From: Campylobacter taeniopygiae
GTDB taxonomy: Bacteria; Campylobacterota; Campylobacteria; Campylobacterales; Campylobacteraceae
Direction: 5' to 3'
Assembly: GCF_005406225.1 (NCBI RefSeq)
Contig: NZ_NXLY01000006.1
Location: 1-64,000 of the forward strand
DNA: 64,000 bases
Position numbers and translations under genes: made by a program. Shown here one piece after another: positions 9,390 to 19,252 of the stretch; within the stretch, counting starts at the first letter, position 1; each line of letters begins with the position of its first letter. Below the pieces are notes generated by a model. The model ran no database searches. It saw only the letters and a program-made list of their open reading frames with translations, and was not told the DNA's origin.

Positions 9390-10111
9390 AAAAAGCTAAC
9401 CATAACAAAAGCGGCGATAATCACCGCATCAATTCTATCAAGCAAACCACCATGCCCTGGGATTAGATCTCCACTATCTTTTATCCCTGCTTCTCTTTTA
9501 AAATAACTTTCCAATAAATCCCCTATAACCGCCATAAAAGCTGAAAAGAAAGAACAAAATAAAGAAAGCCAAAAACCATAAACAAAAATTCCTATCAAAG
9601 TTCCAAATATACTAGCAAAAACAAGTCCCCCTATAACGCCTTCTAAGGTTTTATTAGGACTTGTAGGAGAAAAAGGGGTTTTTCCCATAAGCTTTCCTAT
9701 AAAATACGCGGCACTATCGCAACTTGCTACAATTAAAATCAGCCAAAATAAAGCAAACATTCCATGGCCTAAATACACTTGCCAAAGTGCTAAAATAGGC
9801 AAACTAGGATACAAATAAATCAAAACAGGTTTTAAATTTGACTTTTTATACACTTGATATCCAAGAATCAAAAGTGTAGCTAAAATTCCTAAAAACAAAG
9901 GCTTTGAAATCATAGTACCCAAAATAAAAGCCAAAGCCAAAGGTATAATGCTTACTTTTTCTAAATTAAAAAGTTTTTTTGCTTCATTAAAAGCCAAAAA
10001 CAATAAAATTCCAAAAATGATAAAATTGATAAAAAATTGATCAATCAATGCAACGATAATCACCGCTGCAACCATCAATAAACCCCAAATAATCCTAGTT
10101 GAATTAAACAT
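9386..10111 (-). CDS. cdsA: Phosphatidate cytidylyltransferase CdsA
   Basis: Makes CDP-diacylglycerol from phosphatidic acid and CTP, the branch point for phosphatidylethanolamine and phosphatidylglycerol. The 241 residues form several transmembrane helices. The family signature lies in the C-terminal third: [12 protein letters not shown] near 149-160, and GDLLES...[10 protein letters not shown]...[11 protein letters not shown] near 198-229, with the conserved metal-binding Asp residues. It is shorter than the E. coli enzyme but typical for Campylobacter. It starts the tightly coupled cdsA-dxr-pgp1-tsaD run and is preceded by the small coiled-coil gene with a gap of 10 bases. Confidence 0.95.
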   Translation of the reverse strand: MFNSTRIIWGLLMVAAVIIVALIDQFFINFIIFGILLFLAFNEAKKLFNLEKVSIIPLALAFILGTMISKPLFLGILATLLILGYQVYKKSNLKPVLIYLYPSLPILALWQVYLGHGMFALFWLILIVASCDSAAYFIGKLMGKTPFSPTSPNKTLEGVIGGLVFASIFGTLIGIFVYGFWLSLFCSFFSAFMAVIGDLLESYFKREAGIKDSGDLIPGHGGLLDRIDAVIIAAFVMVSFL

Positions 10112-10121
10112 TTCTCATCCT

Positions 10122-10460
10122 TTAAATACTCATATCGATACGATGGATACTTTGTGCGTTTTTAAAATTTTCTTCTTCTTCATTTTCTTCGCTAGCATCC
10201 TCTTGATCGCTTTTTTCTAATTCTTGTTTGTGTTTTTTCTTTTTTTCTTCTTGCTCTGCTTTTTCTTTGATTTCTTCTTTTATATCATGCGTTTCATTGA
10301 CTTTTTCAAGCTTATCGATCACTTTTTCTTCTTCTTGAACAGCTGCCATATTTAAAGCAGCGCTAACACCTTCTTTTGCAAGCTCATTACTCGCTTGAGC
10401 CGCTGGATAAGCCATATTTTGATTGATAAAATTCATGTTTCCTAAAGGGCTTACTGGCAT
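10122..10460 (-). CDS. Small acidic coiled-coil protein, function unknown
   Basis: A 112-residue protein equivalent to Cj1348c. The N-terminal 40 residues are uncharged and Ala/Asn rich (MNFINQNMAYPAAQ). The remainder is a highly charged Glu/Lys helix with heptad-like spacing, including a KEKAEQEEKKKKHKQELEK stretch, and it ends in a short IHRIDMSI tail. No signal peptide, membrane segment or cysteine is present. It lies 2 bases downstream of the NFACT gene and 10 bases before cdsA, so it is transcribed with them. I recognise no enzymatic domain; low complexity makes homology calls unreliable. Confidence 0.75.
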   Translation of the reverse strand: MPVSPLGNMNFINQNMAYPAAQASNELAKEGVSAALNMAAVQEEEKVIDKLEKVNETHDIKEEIKEKAEQEEKKKKHKQELEKSDQEDASEENEEEENFKNAQSIHRIDMSI

Positions 10461-10462
10461 AT

Positions 10463-11770
10463 TTAATCCTTTGTAATATTAATGCTTTTAAAATTGACAT
10501 AATTGACAAATGCCTTTTGTTGAACCTTGACAAAATTTCTTAAAGTATAATCGACCCAATAAGAACCTTTTTTTAACTTTGAAAAACTCACGCAAAGTTT
10601 TGCGGCAAATTCTATCACATCTTCGCTAATGTTTCTCTTGTTTGAGATAACAATCACATGAGAACTTGGAATATCTCTTACATGAAACCATAAATCATCC
10701 TTTTTTGCATTTTTTAATAAAATTTCATTTCCTTTTTCATTTTTCCCCACACAAATTTTAAAATCTTGAAAATAAAAATATGCAATATGATCACTTTCTT
10801 TATTTTCGTTATTTTTCTTATTGCTCTTTTTAGGCAATAAAATTTCAAGCTCAAACTCATCTTTAGCCTTGGCTAACAAAGCTTTTAAATTTAAAGCAAA
10901 ATCTAATTTTTCTTCTAAATTATCCCTTTGTATGTTTAAATTTCTAGCTCTTTGTTCCAATTTTTTGGCATTTTTATAAAATAAATTAGCACTCTCTTTA
11001 GGACTTGTTTCAAGTTTAAAATGCATTTTTTTATCTTCAAAATCATTGAGTTCAAATTCTCTTTCATGCTCTTTTAAAACACTCAAATTTGCAAACAAAA
11101 CGTCTGCTTTTTTTCTAAACTCCAAAGCCTTTTCGATCAAAAAATCTTCTTGTTCTAAACTTGATATAATTTCATTTAAATTTTGTATTTTTTTATCCAT
11201 TTGTGCAAGTTTTGAAATCTTGATTTGATGAATTTTGTTTTGATTGATGGATTTAAATTTATTGTCAAAATAGAGATCAAAATCGACGATTTTTTCATAA
11301 CAATCATCCATTTTATAAGGCTTTAAAGGCTCTAAAATGACATTAGGTTTTACAATACGATAACTTTTATCAATATGCCTTAAAGCCTCGATAATCATTT
11401 CATTTGCATCTGTGATAATCACATTAGTATTTTTACCTGTAAATTCAAAATAAATTTTATTTTCATAACTTTTATAAGATTTATTTGCGAGGGTATGAAA
11501 ACACAAAATACGATTATCTTGCAATACTTTTACATCTTTTAACAAGGCATTGCTAAAATATTTTTTAAGCATAAAATCAAAAGGGGCATTATAGTTCTTA
11601 GCATTTAATTTAGCCGTGTAAATCGCACTATTTCCTCGACTCAAATCAAAAATAAATTTTTGTCTCTCAAGACTAAGCTCTAAAACATTATCATTGATGC
11701 GTTTTATAAAATCGACTTTTTTAAAATCACTAAAAAAATCTTTTAATTGCAAAAGCTCTGTATATTTCAT
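10463..11770 (-). CDS. NFACT/RqcH-like protein (fibronectin-binding FbpA family)
   Basis: A 435-residue protein, equivalent to Cj1349c, of the NFACT family (bacterial RqcH, eukaryotic Rqc2/NEMF). RqcH binds obstructed 50S-peptidyl-tRNA and adds C-terminal alanine tails. An N-terminal NFACT-N-like region is followed by a charged coiled-coil middle (about 200-300) and a C-terminal NFACT-R domain with DLWFHVRDIPSSHVIV near 355-370. It is shorter than the Firmicute proteins. The open frame extends upstream to 11917, but that would overlap mobA on the other strand; the ATG at 11770 (MKYTELLQLKDFF) gives the expected N-terminus. A ribosome quality-control role is inferred from the family. An older surface-adhesin annotation is unlikely, since no signal peptide is present. 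Confidence 0.85.
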   Translation of the reverse strand: MKYTELLQLKDFFSDFKKVDFIKRINDNVLELSLERQKFIFDLSRGNSAIYTAKLNAKNYNAPFDFMLKKYFSNALLKDVKVLQDNRILCFHTLANKSYKSYENKIYFEFTGKNTNVIITDANEMIIEALRHIDKSYRIVKPNVILEPLKPYKMDDCYEKIVDFDLYFDNKFKSINQNKIHQIKISKLAQMDKKIQNLNEIISSLEQEDFLIEKALEFRKKADVLFANLSVLKEHEREFELNDFEDKKMHFKLETSPKESANLFYKNAKKLEQRARNLNIQRDNLEEKLDFALNLKALLAKAKDEFELEILLPKKSNKKNNENKESDHIAYFYFQDFKICVGKNEKGNEILLKNAKKDDLWFHVRDIPSSHVIVISNKRNISEDVIEFAAKLCVSFSKLKKGSYWVDYTLRNFVKVQQKAFVNYVNFKSINITKD

Positions 11771-11831
11771 AATAAAAATTATAAGATATTTTAGCGAATT
11801 TATGGTAGAGTTTTTAAAAAAGGAATAAAAT

Positions 11832-12407
11832 TTGGAACTTAAAGAATTAAATTGTGTGATTTTATGCGGCGGAAAATCAAGTCGCATGGGTGAAGATAAA
11901 AGCAAATTAAAAATCAAAAATGAGACTTTAAGCGAATTTCAAGTCAAAAAAATGTCACATTTTTTTAAAAAAGTTTATATAAGCGCCAAAGAAGATAAAT
12001 TTAACCAGCAATTTTCTCTCATAAAAGATGATTTAAAATTTCAATTTTACTCCCCTATGCTTGCGCTATATTCTATATTTTCCTATTTTAAAGATGAATT
12101 TGTTTTTATTTTAAGTGTGGATAGTCCTAATATCAGCGAAAATGAAATTTTAAAACTTCATTCTTTTTTAAAAGAAGATTATCGTATCATTATAGCCAAA
12201 ACAAAATCCTATAAGCATCCTTTATGCGGGTTTTATCACAGTTCTTTAAAAAATTTATGTGAAGAGTATTTGAAAAAAAATGAACATAAAATTGGACTTT
12301 TGTTTTCTCAAGTTAAGACTAAATTTGTAGAATTTGAAAATGAAGATGCCTTTTTAAATTTAAATTTTTATCAAGAGTATGAAAAATTCAAAAGTGAGTT
12401 TAAATGA
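11832..12407 (+). CDS. mobA: Molybdenum cofactor guanylyltransferase MobA
   Basis: Attaches GMP to molybdopterin to give the MGD cofactor used by formate dehydrogenase, nitrate reductase and related enzymes. A 191-residue nucleotidyltransferase with the N-terminal signature [15 protein letters not shown] near residues 12-26 (GG-x3-RMG...DK) and a metal-binding VDSP motif near 96-99. Translation starts at TTG (11832), supported by AGGAATA just upstream and by the position of the signature. It is divergent from the NFACT gene with a 61-base gap and overlaps pldA by 4 bases (ATGA). Selenocysteine genes elsewhere in the window serve the same class of molybdoenzymes. Confidence 0.92.
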   Translation: MELKELNCVILCGGKSSRMGEDKSKLKIKNETLSEFQVKKMSHFFKKVYISAKEDKFNQQFSLIKDDLKFQFYSPMLALYSIFSYFKDEFVFILSVDSPNISENEILKLHSFLKEDYRIIIAKTKSYKHPLCGFYHSSLKNLCEEYLKKNEHKIGLLFSQVKTKFVEFENEDAFLNLNFYQEYEKFKSEFK

Positions 12408-13390
12408 AAAAAATAATTTTATTTTTCCTAATCTGCAATTTAGTATGGGCTGAAAATTTTGAAGAAGCTTTGGAATTTGAAAAAAAAGGTGATTATAAAA
12501 AAGCTATGCAAATTTATAAAAGCTTACTTTTAAAAAATCAAGCTCAATCTTTTGTTGATGATAAGCCTGAAAAAATAGCGGTTTCAAATACCCAAACTTC
12601 TCAAAAAAATCCAGAAGATAAAGAGGATTTTTCTAAACTTGCCTTAGCAAACTACCTTGATGAAGATACGGGTTTTAATCCACTTGGCATTACAGCTTAT
12701 AAAATGAATTATTTTTTACCTTTTGCTTATAGTTTTGGCTCCCTTGGTAATGATAATCGTAAAATGGAAATGAAATTTCAACTTAGCATTAAAAAAAGAT
12801 TATTTGAAAATTTATTTGGACTCAATGAAAAATACTATATAGGCTATACGCAAACTTCTTGGTGGCAAAATTATAAACATTCCTCTCCTTTTAGGGAGAC
12901 GAATTATCAGCCTGAATTTTTCGTAGATTTTCCTCTTTATCTTAAAAACTATCCCTTTTTTAATAATCTTCGCTTAGGAATTTTACATGAAAGCAATGGC
13001 AAAGGGGATGAGAATTTAGAATCTCGCTCATGGAATAGAATCTATGCTTCAACTGCTATTTTTTATAAACGCTTTTTATTTGTTCCTAGAATATGGTATA
13101 GAATTCCTGAAGAAAGAAAAAAAGATGATAATCCTGATATCACGCATTATTTGGGAAATTTTGATTTGAATTTAGGATATTTAGGTAAAGATTATTTTGC
13201 TAATATTATGCTAAGAAATAACCTTGATTTCCGCCATAATAAAGGTGCAATTCAAGTCGATGTAGGATATGATATTTTTAATAACGGAATTTATTGGTAT
13301 TTACAATATTTTAATGGTTATGGAGAAAGTTTAATCGATTATAACAGAAAATTACAAAGACTTTCTACGGGATTTTTGATTTCTTATTAA
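12404..13390 (+). CDS. pldA: Outer-membrane phospholipase A
   Basis: Outer-membrane phospholipase A1 (OMPLA), which hydrolyses phospholipids in the outer leaflet and is associated with haemolytic activity in Campylobacter. 328 residues with a signal peptide ([13 protein letters not shown], cleavage near 16), a variable periplasmic linker of about 70 residues, then a 12-strand beta-barrel. The catalytic motif HESNGKG (His195, Ser197) is intact, with the expected Asn-containing strand after it (SWNRIYAST). The start overlaps mobA. It ends 1 base before the tRNA-Ser gene on the other strand. In NCTC 11168 and C. coli the ceu enterochelin operon follows pldA; here it does not. Confidence 0.95.
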   Translation: MKKIILFFLICNLVWAENFEEALEFEKKGDYKKAMQIYKSLLLKNQAQSFVDDKPEKIAVSNTQTSQKNPEDKEDFSKLALANYLDEDTGFNPLGITAYKMNYFLPFAYSFGSLGNDNRKMEMKFQLSIKKRLFENLFGLNEKYYIGYTQTSWWQNYKHSSPFRETNYQPEFFVDFPLYLKNYPFFNNLRLGILHESNGKGDENLESRSWNRIYASTAIFYKRFLFVPRIWYRIPEERKKDDNPDITHYLGNFDLNLGYLGKDYFANIMLRNNLDFRHNKGAIQVDVGYDIFNNGIYWYLQYFNGYGESLIDYNRKLQRLSTGFLISY

Positions 13391-13391
13391 G

Positions 13392-13481
13392 TGGCGGACA
13401 GAGAGGGATTTGAACCCTCGAGACCCGTTAAGATCTGCACCCTTAGCAGGGGTGTGGTTTCAGCCACTCACCCATCTGTCC
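13392..13481 (-). tRNA. tRNA-Ser(GCU)
   Basis: A 90-nt class II tRNA on the minus strand. The acceptor stem GGACAGA (13481 side) pairs with TCTGTCC next to the encoded G-CCA end at 13392-13395. The T-loop reads GGTTCAAATCC. The anticodon loop CTGCTAA gives anticodon GCT (13447-13445), decoding AGC/AGU. A long variable arm, typical of serine tRNAs, follows. The 3' CCA is genome-encoded. Confidence 0.95.
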
Positions 13482-13541
13482 TTAAAAATAAAAGTATGAT
13501 TATATAGTAATTTAAATAATACTTAGCTTAAAATAAAAAAT

Positions 13542-14096
13542 TTAAAGACTGATATAAGCTAAAATAAAAGTGATTAAAAATCCTAAAATTAAAACAAATA
13601 ATTGCTTTTTTCTATCTTTTTTACTTGCAAAAAATGTAATGATAAGCCCTGAAATATAAAGTAAAAACAAAGTGATTCCAAACCCGACACTAAGAATAGA
13701 AAAATACCACAAACCCTTATCTTTATGCAACATAATCATATCGCCTAATAAAGATCTGGTTTTAAGAGTAATAAGATATTCATTTTCACTCATGGGTGCT
13801 ATATTGGCACTATAGTGTATTGTACCTATACTCACTCCTTTGTTTTTGCTTTTTATAATTTCTGTATTTGATGGGAGTTTTAATTTATTTTCTACAAGAT
13901 ATTCGATTAAAGCTTCTCTTTCTTTGCCTTTTTGTATATGTTGATTTAATTTATAGCTTTGCACTTTCAAACCTACATCTTGATCAAAACCTAAAATATA
14001 AGTAATGCCTGAAATTGCAAACATAAGAGCACAAGGCAAGAAAAACAAACTTATATAAATATGAATTTGTCTGAATAATTTATTTTTATGAATCAT
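13542..14096 (-). CDS. PepSY-type inner-membrane protein
   Basis: About 184 residues, equivalent to Cj1356c. The N-terminus MIHKNKLFRQIHIYISLFF followed by a transmembrane segment is characteristic of PepSY-associated membrane proteins, often linked to iron or flavin reduction. A periplasmic region of about 85 residues follows, then two transmembrane helices near the C-terminus (FSILSVGFGITLFLLYISG and LFVLILGFLITFILAYI) separated by a basic KKDRKKQ loop. I chose ATG 14096; the frame remains open to a TTG at 14126. It lies 60 bases from tRNA-Ser, exactly where ceuBCDE sits in NCTC 11168, and follows nrfA after about 90 bases. Its biochemical role is not established; a link to nitrite respiration is only positional. 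Confidence 0.75.
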   Translation of the reverse strand: MIHKNKLFRQIHIYISLFFLPCALMFAISGITYILGFDQDVGLKVQSYKLNQHIQKGKEREALIEYLVENKLKLPSNTEIIKSKNKGVSIGTIHYSANIAPMSENEYLITLKTRSLLGDMIMLHKDKGLWYFSILSVGFGITLFLLYISGLIITFFASKKDRKKQLFVLILGFLITFILAYISL

Positions 14097-14189
14097 TTTT
14101 TCCAACTTTGAGTAATTTTTGAGCAATTATAAAAAAATAATGTGAATTGAATGTGAAAAAAATACAAATCCCAAAGCGGGATTTGTAAA

Positions 14190-16022
14190 TCATTTTTTAT
14201 CTATGAATTTATAATTATAAGGAGAAAGATTTTTATCTTCTTCTAAAAGTTCTTTTGGAAGATTTCCATTAACATCTTCTTCATCACCATAATAACGTTC
14301 TCCTGCCTTATGTCCATTAACATCAACTTTATAATAAAGCTCACCTGGGTTTAATTTTTGGATATCTTCAAAACCTAAATTTGAAATTTTAAAATCTTTT
14401 ATATTATTAGCATTTGCAATTTCTAAAAGCTTAGCTTGTCCCATTCTTGCCATATCTATAGCTTGAAAAATGATTCTTGAAGCTTCGCGTGGATTATGAA
14501 AACCGGTTGAATTTTCAGCATTGACAAAATCAACCCTCATTTGAGATTTTCTATGAAGCTCTAAAACATCTTTTAATTCTGCACTGATCTTAGCTTCATC
14601 TGGCTTATTATCAGTTTGGAATTTCTCCATAGTGCCTAGTTTTTCACGCAATTTTTTAGCATCCATAATAAAACTTACCAAAGCATATTCAGCTGTTCTT
14701 TGCTCTGAAGCAACTATATTTTGGATATCTTTAACTTGTGCTCTTAACTCATCTTCGCTTTGTTTATGACAAGCCTTGCAAGCTGAATTGATATCTCTTA
14801 AAGGAGAAGTAATATTGTGTTGAGAAATTTTCTTAGCACCTTCTCTAATATAAGGCATATGACAATCCGCACAACTTACACCATTTAAAGCATGTACTCC
14901 ACCACTATAAAGCTCACTTTCTGGATGTTGAATTTTAATAATTGGAGCTCCTGTAAGCTTATGTGTAAAATCTGCCCCAAATATCGCACGAACTTTATCA
15001 TAATACTCATCAAACATTTCAATTCTAAATGGTTGTCCTTTTTTCCATTCATCCCAAGGAAAAGTAAGTATGATACCATTTGTTTCTATTTCTTTTGCCT
15101 TATTGCCATCTCTCCAAAATTCATATTCATCATAAGTTTTTTGAGTTCCATCCCACCATTTTTTAGAGCTATCATCGGCAATACTTTCTCCCATCACTTT
15201 AACTTTCTCTCCAGTTGGTTTAAAATAATACTCCACATGGCATTGTGAGCAAACCAAAGTTCTCATTTCTTCTCTACTAGCTTTTATGCCTTGAATAGGA
15301 TCTTTTTCATAACCTCTTGCTACTAAAGCATTGATAGCAGCCTCTCGAGTAACTCTTAAACTCATATCGCTTGGATTATGACAATCCGCACAGGTTACAC
15401 CCATTCTCTTTCCGCCGTGCGCTCCAGCATGTTGTGGCGAATTTTCCTCTATACCATTGGCTGCAGGAATATTTTTCATCATTGTCCAATAATTTGTAGA
15501 ATTAAACGCTACAAAATCTCCTTTAGCAATATTTTTAATCAGCCAAGGAGTCCATCCGCTATGACAATTCATACAAGCTGTAGGTTGCCCTTTAAAAGCT
15601 TTAAATCCATGAGCGTTTAAAAAATCTTTATTATTTCTTGCGGTTTTCATTTGATCAACTTGAACCCAAAAATGCCCTCTTTCTTCATTAGCATCAATGC
15701 TAAAAGGATAACCCGCCCAAAGAACAGTTAATTGTGGAAAACGAATCAATTTAGAATAAGCTAAATTGCCACCAAATTCAGTCGGTTGTGGTTTTTCTTT
15801 TTCAACTTTTAAATACATATCAAGCTGTTCTGGAAAAACCTTACCCCATCTTTCATAATTAGGATCATCATCGCTTAATAAAGAAAGATCAGCGCTTGCA
15901 GTGATAGTATTTTTATTTGCTTCATCTTTCTTTTTTTGTTCAATATCATTATTAAGCCACAAAACACCTAAAATCAGTAAAATAAGAATAATAATACCTA
16001 AACGTAAAATATTTTTTTTCAT
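14190..16022 (-). CDS. nrfA: Periplasmic pentahaem cytochrome c nitrite reductase NrfA
   Basis: Reduces nitrite to ammonium in the periplasm (six electrons) and helps detoxify NO. 610 residues with an N-terminal hydrophobic signal/anchor (about 8-24). Five haem-binding motifs are visible: CMNCH (150-154), CADCH (211-215), CSQCH (258-262), CADCH in the GVSCADCHMP segment (about 387) and CKACH (about 412). The first, active-site haem motif is CXXCH, not the CXXCK found in most NrfA proteins, so the lysine ligand is replaced by histidine; I recall this being a Campylobacter feature. Located 15 bases after nrfH, with which it forms the membrane-bound NrfHA complex fed from menaquinol. Confidence 0.96.
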   Translation of the reverse strand: MKKNILRLGIIILILLILGVLWLNNDIEQKKKDEANKNTITASADLSLLSDDDPNYERWGKVFPEQLDMYLKVEKEKPQPTEFGGNLAYSKLIRFPQLTVLWAGYPFSIDANEERGHFWVQVDQMKTARNNKDFLNAHGFKAFKGQPTACMNCHSGWTPWLIKNIAKGDFVAFNSTNYWTMMKNIPAANGIEENSPQHAGAHGGKRMGVTCADCHNPSDMSLRVTREAAINALVARGYEKDPIQGIKASREEMRTLVCSQCHVEYYFKPTGEKVKVMGESIADDSSKKWWDGTQKTYDEYEFWRDGNKAKEIETNGIILTFPWDEWKKGQPFRIEMFDEYYDKVRAIFGADFTHKLTGAPIIKIQHPESELYSGGVHALNGVSCADCHMPYIREGAKKISQHNITSPLRDINSACKACHKQSEDELRAQVKDIQNIVASEQRTAEYALVSFIMDAKKLREKLGTMEKFQTDNKPDEAKISAELKDVLELHRKSQMRVDFVNAENSTGFHNPREASRIIFQAIDMARMGQAKLLEIANANNIKDFKISNLGFEDIQKLNPGELYYKVDVNGHKAGERYYGDEEDVNGNLPKELLEEDKNLSPYNYKFIDKK

Positions 16023-16037
16023 GACATAATCTCCTTA

Positions 16038-16529
16038 TTAAATTCCATGTTTATGACCCACATCTTTATGGCAAGAAGCGCATTTTAAAGAATTCTGTGC
16101 GTGGGGATTAGTGGTTGCATTGATTGCCGTTTGTGCAAAATCCGCATGACAACGAATACAATTTTGTTGTATAGTTTCTCGGGTTTTATTACTTGCGCTT
16201 AAATTTGTAGGAAGTTCATCAAGCTTAAAGGTAAAAGCATAAGCATGACCCAATCCACTTTGTGCTTTAGCAATCCATTTAGCAAAAAATTCATGAGGCA
16301 AATGACAATCCACACAAGTTGCTCTAGGCTCTCCTTTAACCTTTTGAGAGTGTGGCCCTTGCATATATTCATTATAAACCTCATTCATAATATGGCAATT
16401 ATTGCAAGATTCGCTTGCATTACTCAAATAAGACGTACCTTTTGCATTATAAAAAGTATAAAAACCGATCACAAAAAATACGAAGAGTAAAACAAGAAAA
16501 ATATTAAATAAACTTAAAGTTTTTTTCAA
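16038..16529 (-). CDS. nrfH: NrfH quinol dehydrogenase, tetrahaem c-type cytochrome
   Basis: NapC/NirT-family membrane-anchored cytochrome that oxidises menaquinol and passes electrons to NrfA. 163 residues with one N-terminal membrane helix (about 6-27) and four haem motifs: CNNCH, CVDCH, CIRCH and CASCH, each CXXCH. Translation appears to start at a TTG (16529), with AAGGAG about eight bases upstream; no better in-frame ATG exists before the membrane helix. First gene of the leftward nrfHA operon, expressed from the AT-rich divergent region shared with ppk. Confidence 0.94.
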   Translation of the reverse strand: MKKTLSLFNIFLVLLFVFFVIGFYTFYNAKGTSYLSNASESCNNCHIMNEVYNEYMQGPHSQKVKGEPRATCVDCHLPHEFFAKWIAKAQSGLGHAYAFTFKLDELPTNLSASNKTRETIQQNCIRCHADFAQTAINATTNPHAQNSLKCASCHKDVGHKHGI

Positions 16530-16806
16530 CTTTATACTCCTTGAAAAAGCATTGAAACTTAAATAAAAATAGCTTTAGATTGTAGCGTAAATATTGTTAA
16601 TAAATATTTAAATATATTTATTTTTAATTAATTAAAATGATTTTTTATTTTTAATATATTATCCTAATTAAAAATAATTTTATCAATCATTTAAGATTGA
16701 AACTAAGATTGATTTTTAAAACATTGCTAAAGATTAAATTCTTATAAACTCTGTAAAAAATCATTGATTTTCAAATGGTAAAATTAAAATAAAAAGGAAA
16801 TTTTTC

Positions 16807-18891
16807 ATGCAAACAACTCCTGATATGTTTTTAAATAGAGAACTTTCATGGTTACGTTTTAATTCAAGAGTTTTAAATCAATGCACAAAAGCGATGCCTT
16901 TACTAGAAAGACTTAAATTTATCGCTATATATTGTACTAATTTGGATGAATTTTACATGATACGCGTTGCAGGTCTTAAACAATTATTTTCTGCAGGTGT
17001 AAATGCAAGCAGTAGTGATGAAATGAGTCCCTTAGAACAACTTAAAGCTATACGTAAATATTTGCATGAAGAAAAAGAACTTTTAGAAGAATATTTTAAA
17101 GAAATTACTAAAGAACTTGAAAAAGAAAATTTATTTATCAAACAATACGATCATTTAGATGAGAATTTAAAGCAAAAATGCGATGAGTTTTTTTTCTCAA
17201 ATATATTTCCTGTGATCGTTCCTATAGCTGTTGATGCAACACATCCTTTTCCACATTTAAACAATCTGTCTTTCTCTTTAGCGGTTAAAATTTGTGATAA
17301 ATCACATCCTGAACTTATTAAATTTGGAATGGTAAGAATTTCAAGAGTGTTACCTCGTTTTTATGAGGTGGTTTCAAACATTTATGTGCCTATTGAAAGT
17401 ATTGTTCATCAACATATTGAAGAAATTTTTCCTGGTTATAAACTTTTAGCTTCAGCAGCATTTAGGGTTACAAGAAATGCAGATATGGTCATCGAAGAAG
17501 AAGAAGCGGATGATTTTATGATGATACTTGAACAAGGCTTAAAGCTAAGAAGAAAAGGGGCTTTTGTTAGACTTCAAATTCAAAAAGATGCGGATGAACA
17601 AATCGTTGAATTTTTAAGCACTCATATGAAAATTTTTCACAAGGATGTTTATGAATACTCGACTTTATTAAACCTTCCAAGAATTTGGCAAATTGTAGGA
17701 AATAAGACTTTTACCCATCTTTTAAGCCCGCTTTATACACCAAAAACTTTGCCGCCTTTTGATGAAAATTTATCTATTTTTGATGCGATTGATAAAGAAG
17801 ATATCTTAATCATTCAACCTTATGAAAGTTTTGATCCTGTATATAAATTTATAAAAGAAGCGAGTCGGGATCCCGAAGTTATTTCCATAAGAATGACACT
17901 TTATAGAGTAGAAAAAAATTCAAATATCGTCCAAGCTTTAATCGACGCTGCTAGCGAAGGAAAACAAGTCACAGTCATGGTAGAATTAAAAGCCCGTTTT
18001 GATGAGGAAAACAATCTACACTGGGCAAAAGCTTTAGAAAATGCAGGTGCGCATGTTATTTATGGAATTAGAGGTTTTAAAGTCCATGCTAAAGTCTCTC
18101 AAGTTATACGCAAGCAAGGAGAAAAACTTAAATTTTATATCCATTTAAGCACGGGAAATTATAACGCAAGTAGTGCAAAAATATATACGGATATGAGTTA
18201 TTTTACTAATAAAGCTGAAATCGCTCAAGATGTAACAAGCTTTTTTCATATTTTATCTGGTTTTAATAAAAATCGTCGGCTTAAAACCCTTTCTATGAGT
18301 CCTAATCAAATTAAAGAAAAAATTCTAGAAATGATCCGTATAGAAACCACTAAAGGTAGTGAAGGTGTTATCATTGCTAAAATGAATTCTCTTGTGGATA
18401 GTCATATTATCAAAGCTCTTTATGAGGCGAGCATGCAAGGAGTTCAAATTGATCTTATTGTCAGAGGAATTTGCTGCTTAAAACCCAATCAAGAATACAG
18501 TAAAAATATACGTGTAAGAAGCATCATAGGAAAGTATCTAGAACATGCAAGAGTGTTTTATTTTAAACATAGCGAACCTAATTATTTTATATCAAGTGCG
18601 GATTGGATGCCAAGAAATTTAGAACGTCGCTTAGAACTGATGACTCCAATTTTTGATGAAAGAAATAAAGCTAAATTAGCGCAATTTTTACGTTTGCAAC
18701 TTAGCGATAATACTTTAGCTTATGAATTACAAAGCGATGGAGAATATATCAAAGTTGGTCAAAATGATAAAACCATAGATTCTCAACAAACCTTAGAGGA
18801 TTATGTCAATAAAATATATCAAACCTTGAAAAAGGATACGGATCAAACTAGAGCAACACAATTAGCGTCAAAATTATTTAAGGAGAATTAA
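16807..18891 (+). CDS. ppk: Polyphosphate kinase 1
   Basis: Reversibly makes inorganic polyphosphate from ATP; in C. jejuni it supports stress survival, virulence and competence. 694 residues, normal Ppk1 length, with the N-terminal N domain ([14 protein letters not shown] near 8-21), head domain, and two C-terminal phospholipase-D-like domains. The phospho-accepting His is in FKVHAKV (near 430), and a second active-site His lies in the HARVFYF segment (near 580). ATG 16807 is preceded by AAAAGGAAA. The gene ends at 18891, immediately against the tmRNA 3' end on the other strand with no spacer. Confidence 0.96.
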   Translation: MQTTPDMFLNRELSWLRFNSRVLNQCTKAMPLLERLKFIAIYCTNLDEFYMIRVAGLKQLFSAGVNASSSDEMSPLEQLKAIRKYLHEEKELLEEYFKEITKELEKENLFIKQYDHLDENLKQKCDEFFFSNIFPVIVPIAVDATHPFPHLNNLSFSLAVKICDKSHPELIKFGMVRISRVLPRFYEVVSNIYVPIESIVHQHIEEIFPGYKLLASAAFRVTRNADMVIEEEEADDFMMILEQGLKLRRKGAFVRLQIQKDADEQIVEFLSTHMKIFHKDVYEYSTLLNLPRIWQIVGNKTFTHLLSPLYTPKTLPPFDENLSIFDAIDKEDILIIQPYESFDPVYKFIKEASRDPEVISIRMTLYRVEKNSNIVQALIDAASEGKQVTVMVELKARFDEENNLHWAKALENAGAHVIYGIRGFKVHAKVSQVIRKQGEKLKFYIHLSTGNYNASSAKIYTDMSYFTNKAEIAQDVTSFFHILSGFNKNRRLKTLSMSPNQIKEKILEMIRIETTKGSEGVIIAKMNSLVDSHIIKALYEASMQGVQIDLIVRGICCLKPNQEYSKNIRVRSIIGKYLEHARVFYFKHSEPNYFISSADWMPRNLERRLELMTPIFDERNKAKLAQFLRLQLSDNTLAYELQSDGEYIKVGQNDKTIDSQQTLEDYVNKIYQTLKKDTDQTRATQLASKLFKEN

Positions 18892-19251
18892 TGGTGGAAG
18901 CGAGGGGAATTGAACCCCTGTCCAAAAATAACCCCACAAAGATCTCTACATGTTTAGCAAAGATGACTGTTTCACTATATTTCGCTCATCTTCCAAAACT
19001 TAAAAATATAGCTAAGACTTTAATTTCACTTAAAATGTGTCAAGTTTTAAGCTACACTATCTTAAGATGACCAAATTTCAAGCTAGATAGTATCACTTAA
19101 AATTCAGGCTCAACTGAACTTACGCAGCTTTAGCGTAAGCAGGAGCAAATTTAACGTTGTTTGCGTTTAATTTTATTTAGGCTTTTTACGCTTTGCCTAA
19201 AGCGACATGCCATCTAAGCAGACTTACTCCTGTCGAAGCCAAGTCGCTCCC
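18892..19251 (-). ncRNA. ssrA: tmRNA (transfer-messenger RNA)
   Basis: A 360-nt tmRNA for ribosome rescue. On the minus strand the 5' end GGGAGCG pairs with CGCTTCC before the encoded ACCA 3' end at 18895-18892. The conserved GACTTGGCTTCGACAG segment follows the 5' end, and the T-arm GGGTTCAA-like sequence is near the 3' end. The tag reading frame (19164-19120) encodes ANNVKFAPAYAKAA and a TAA stop; it ends in the AA degradation signal. This tag was once annotated as an ORF (Cj1360c) in C. jejuni. Confidence 0.97.
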
Positions 19252-19252
19252 A

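Noticed and set aside
11771..11917. N-terminal extension of the NFACT protein
   Set aside because: It would overlap mobA and the shared promoter gap, and the expected family N-terminus begins at ATG 11770.
14892..15248. Open frame of 118 codons on the plus strand inside nrfA
   Set aside because: Lies antisense to well-supported haem motifs of nrfA, has no Shine-Dalgarno or recognisable domain, and reflects low stop-codon frequency opposite this gene.
16530..16806. AT-rich region with short palindromes, considered as an origin or attachment site
   Set aside because: Repeats are short and low-complexity, no DnaA-box cluster or integrase is near, and a divergent nrfH/ppk promoter region is sufficient.
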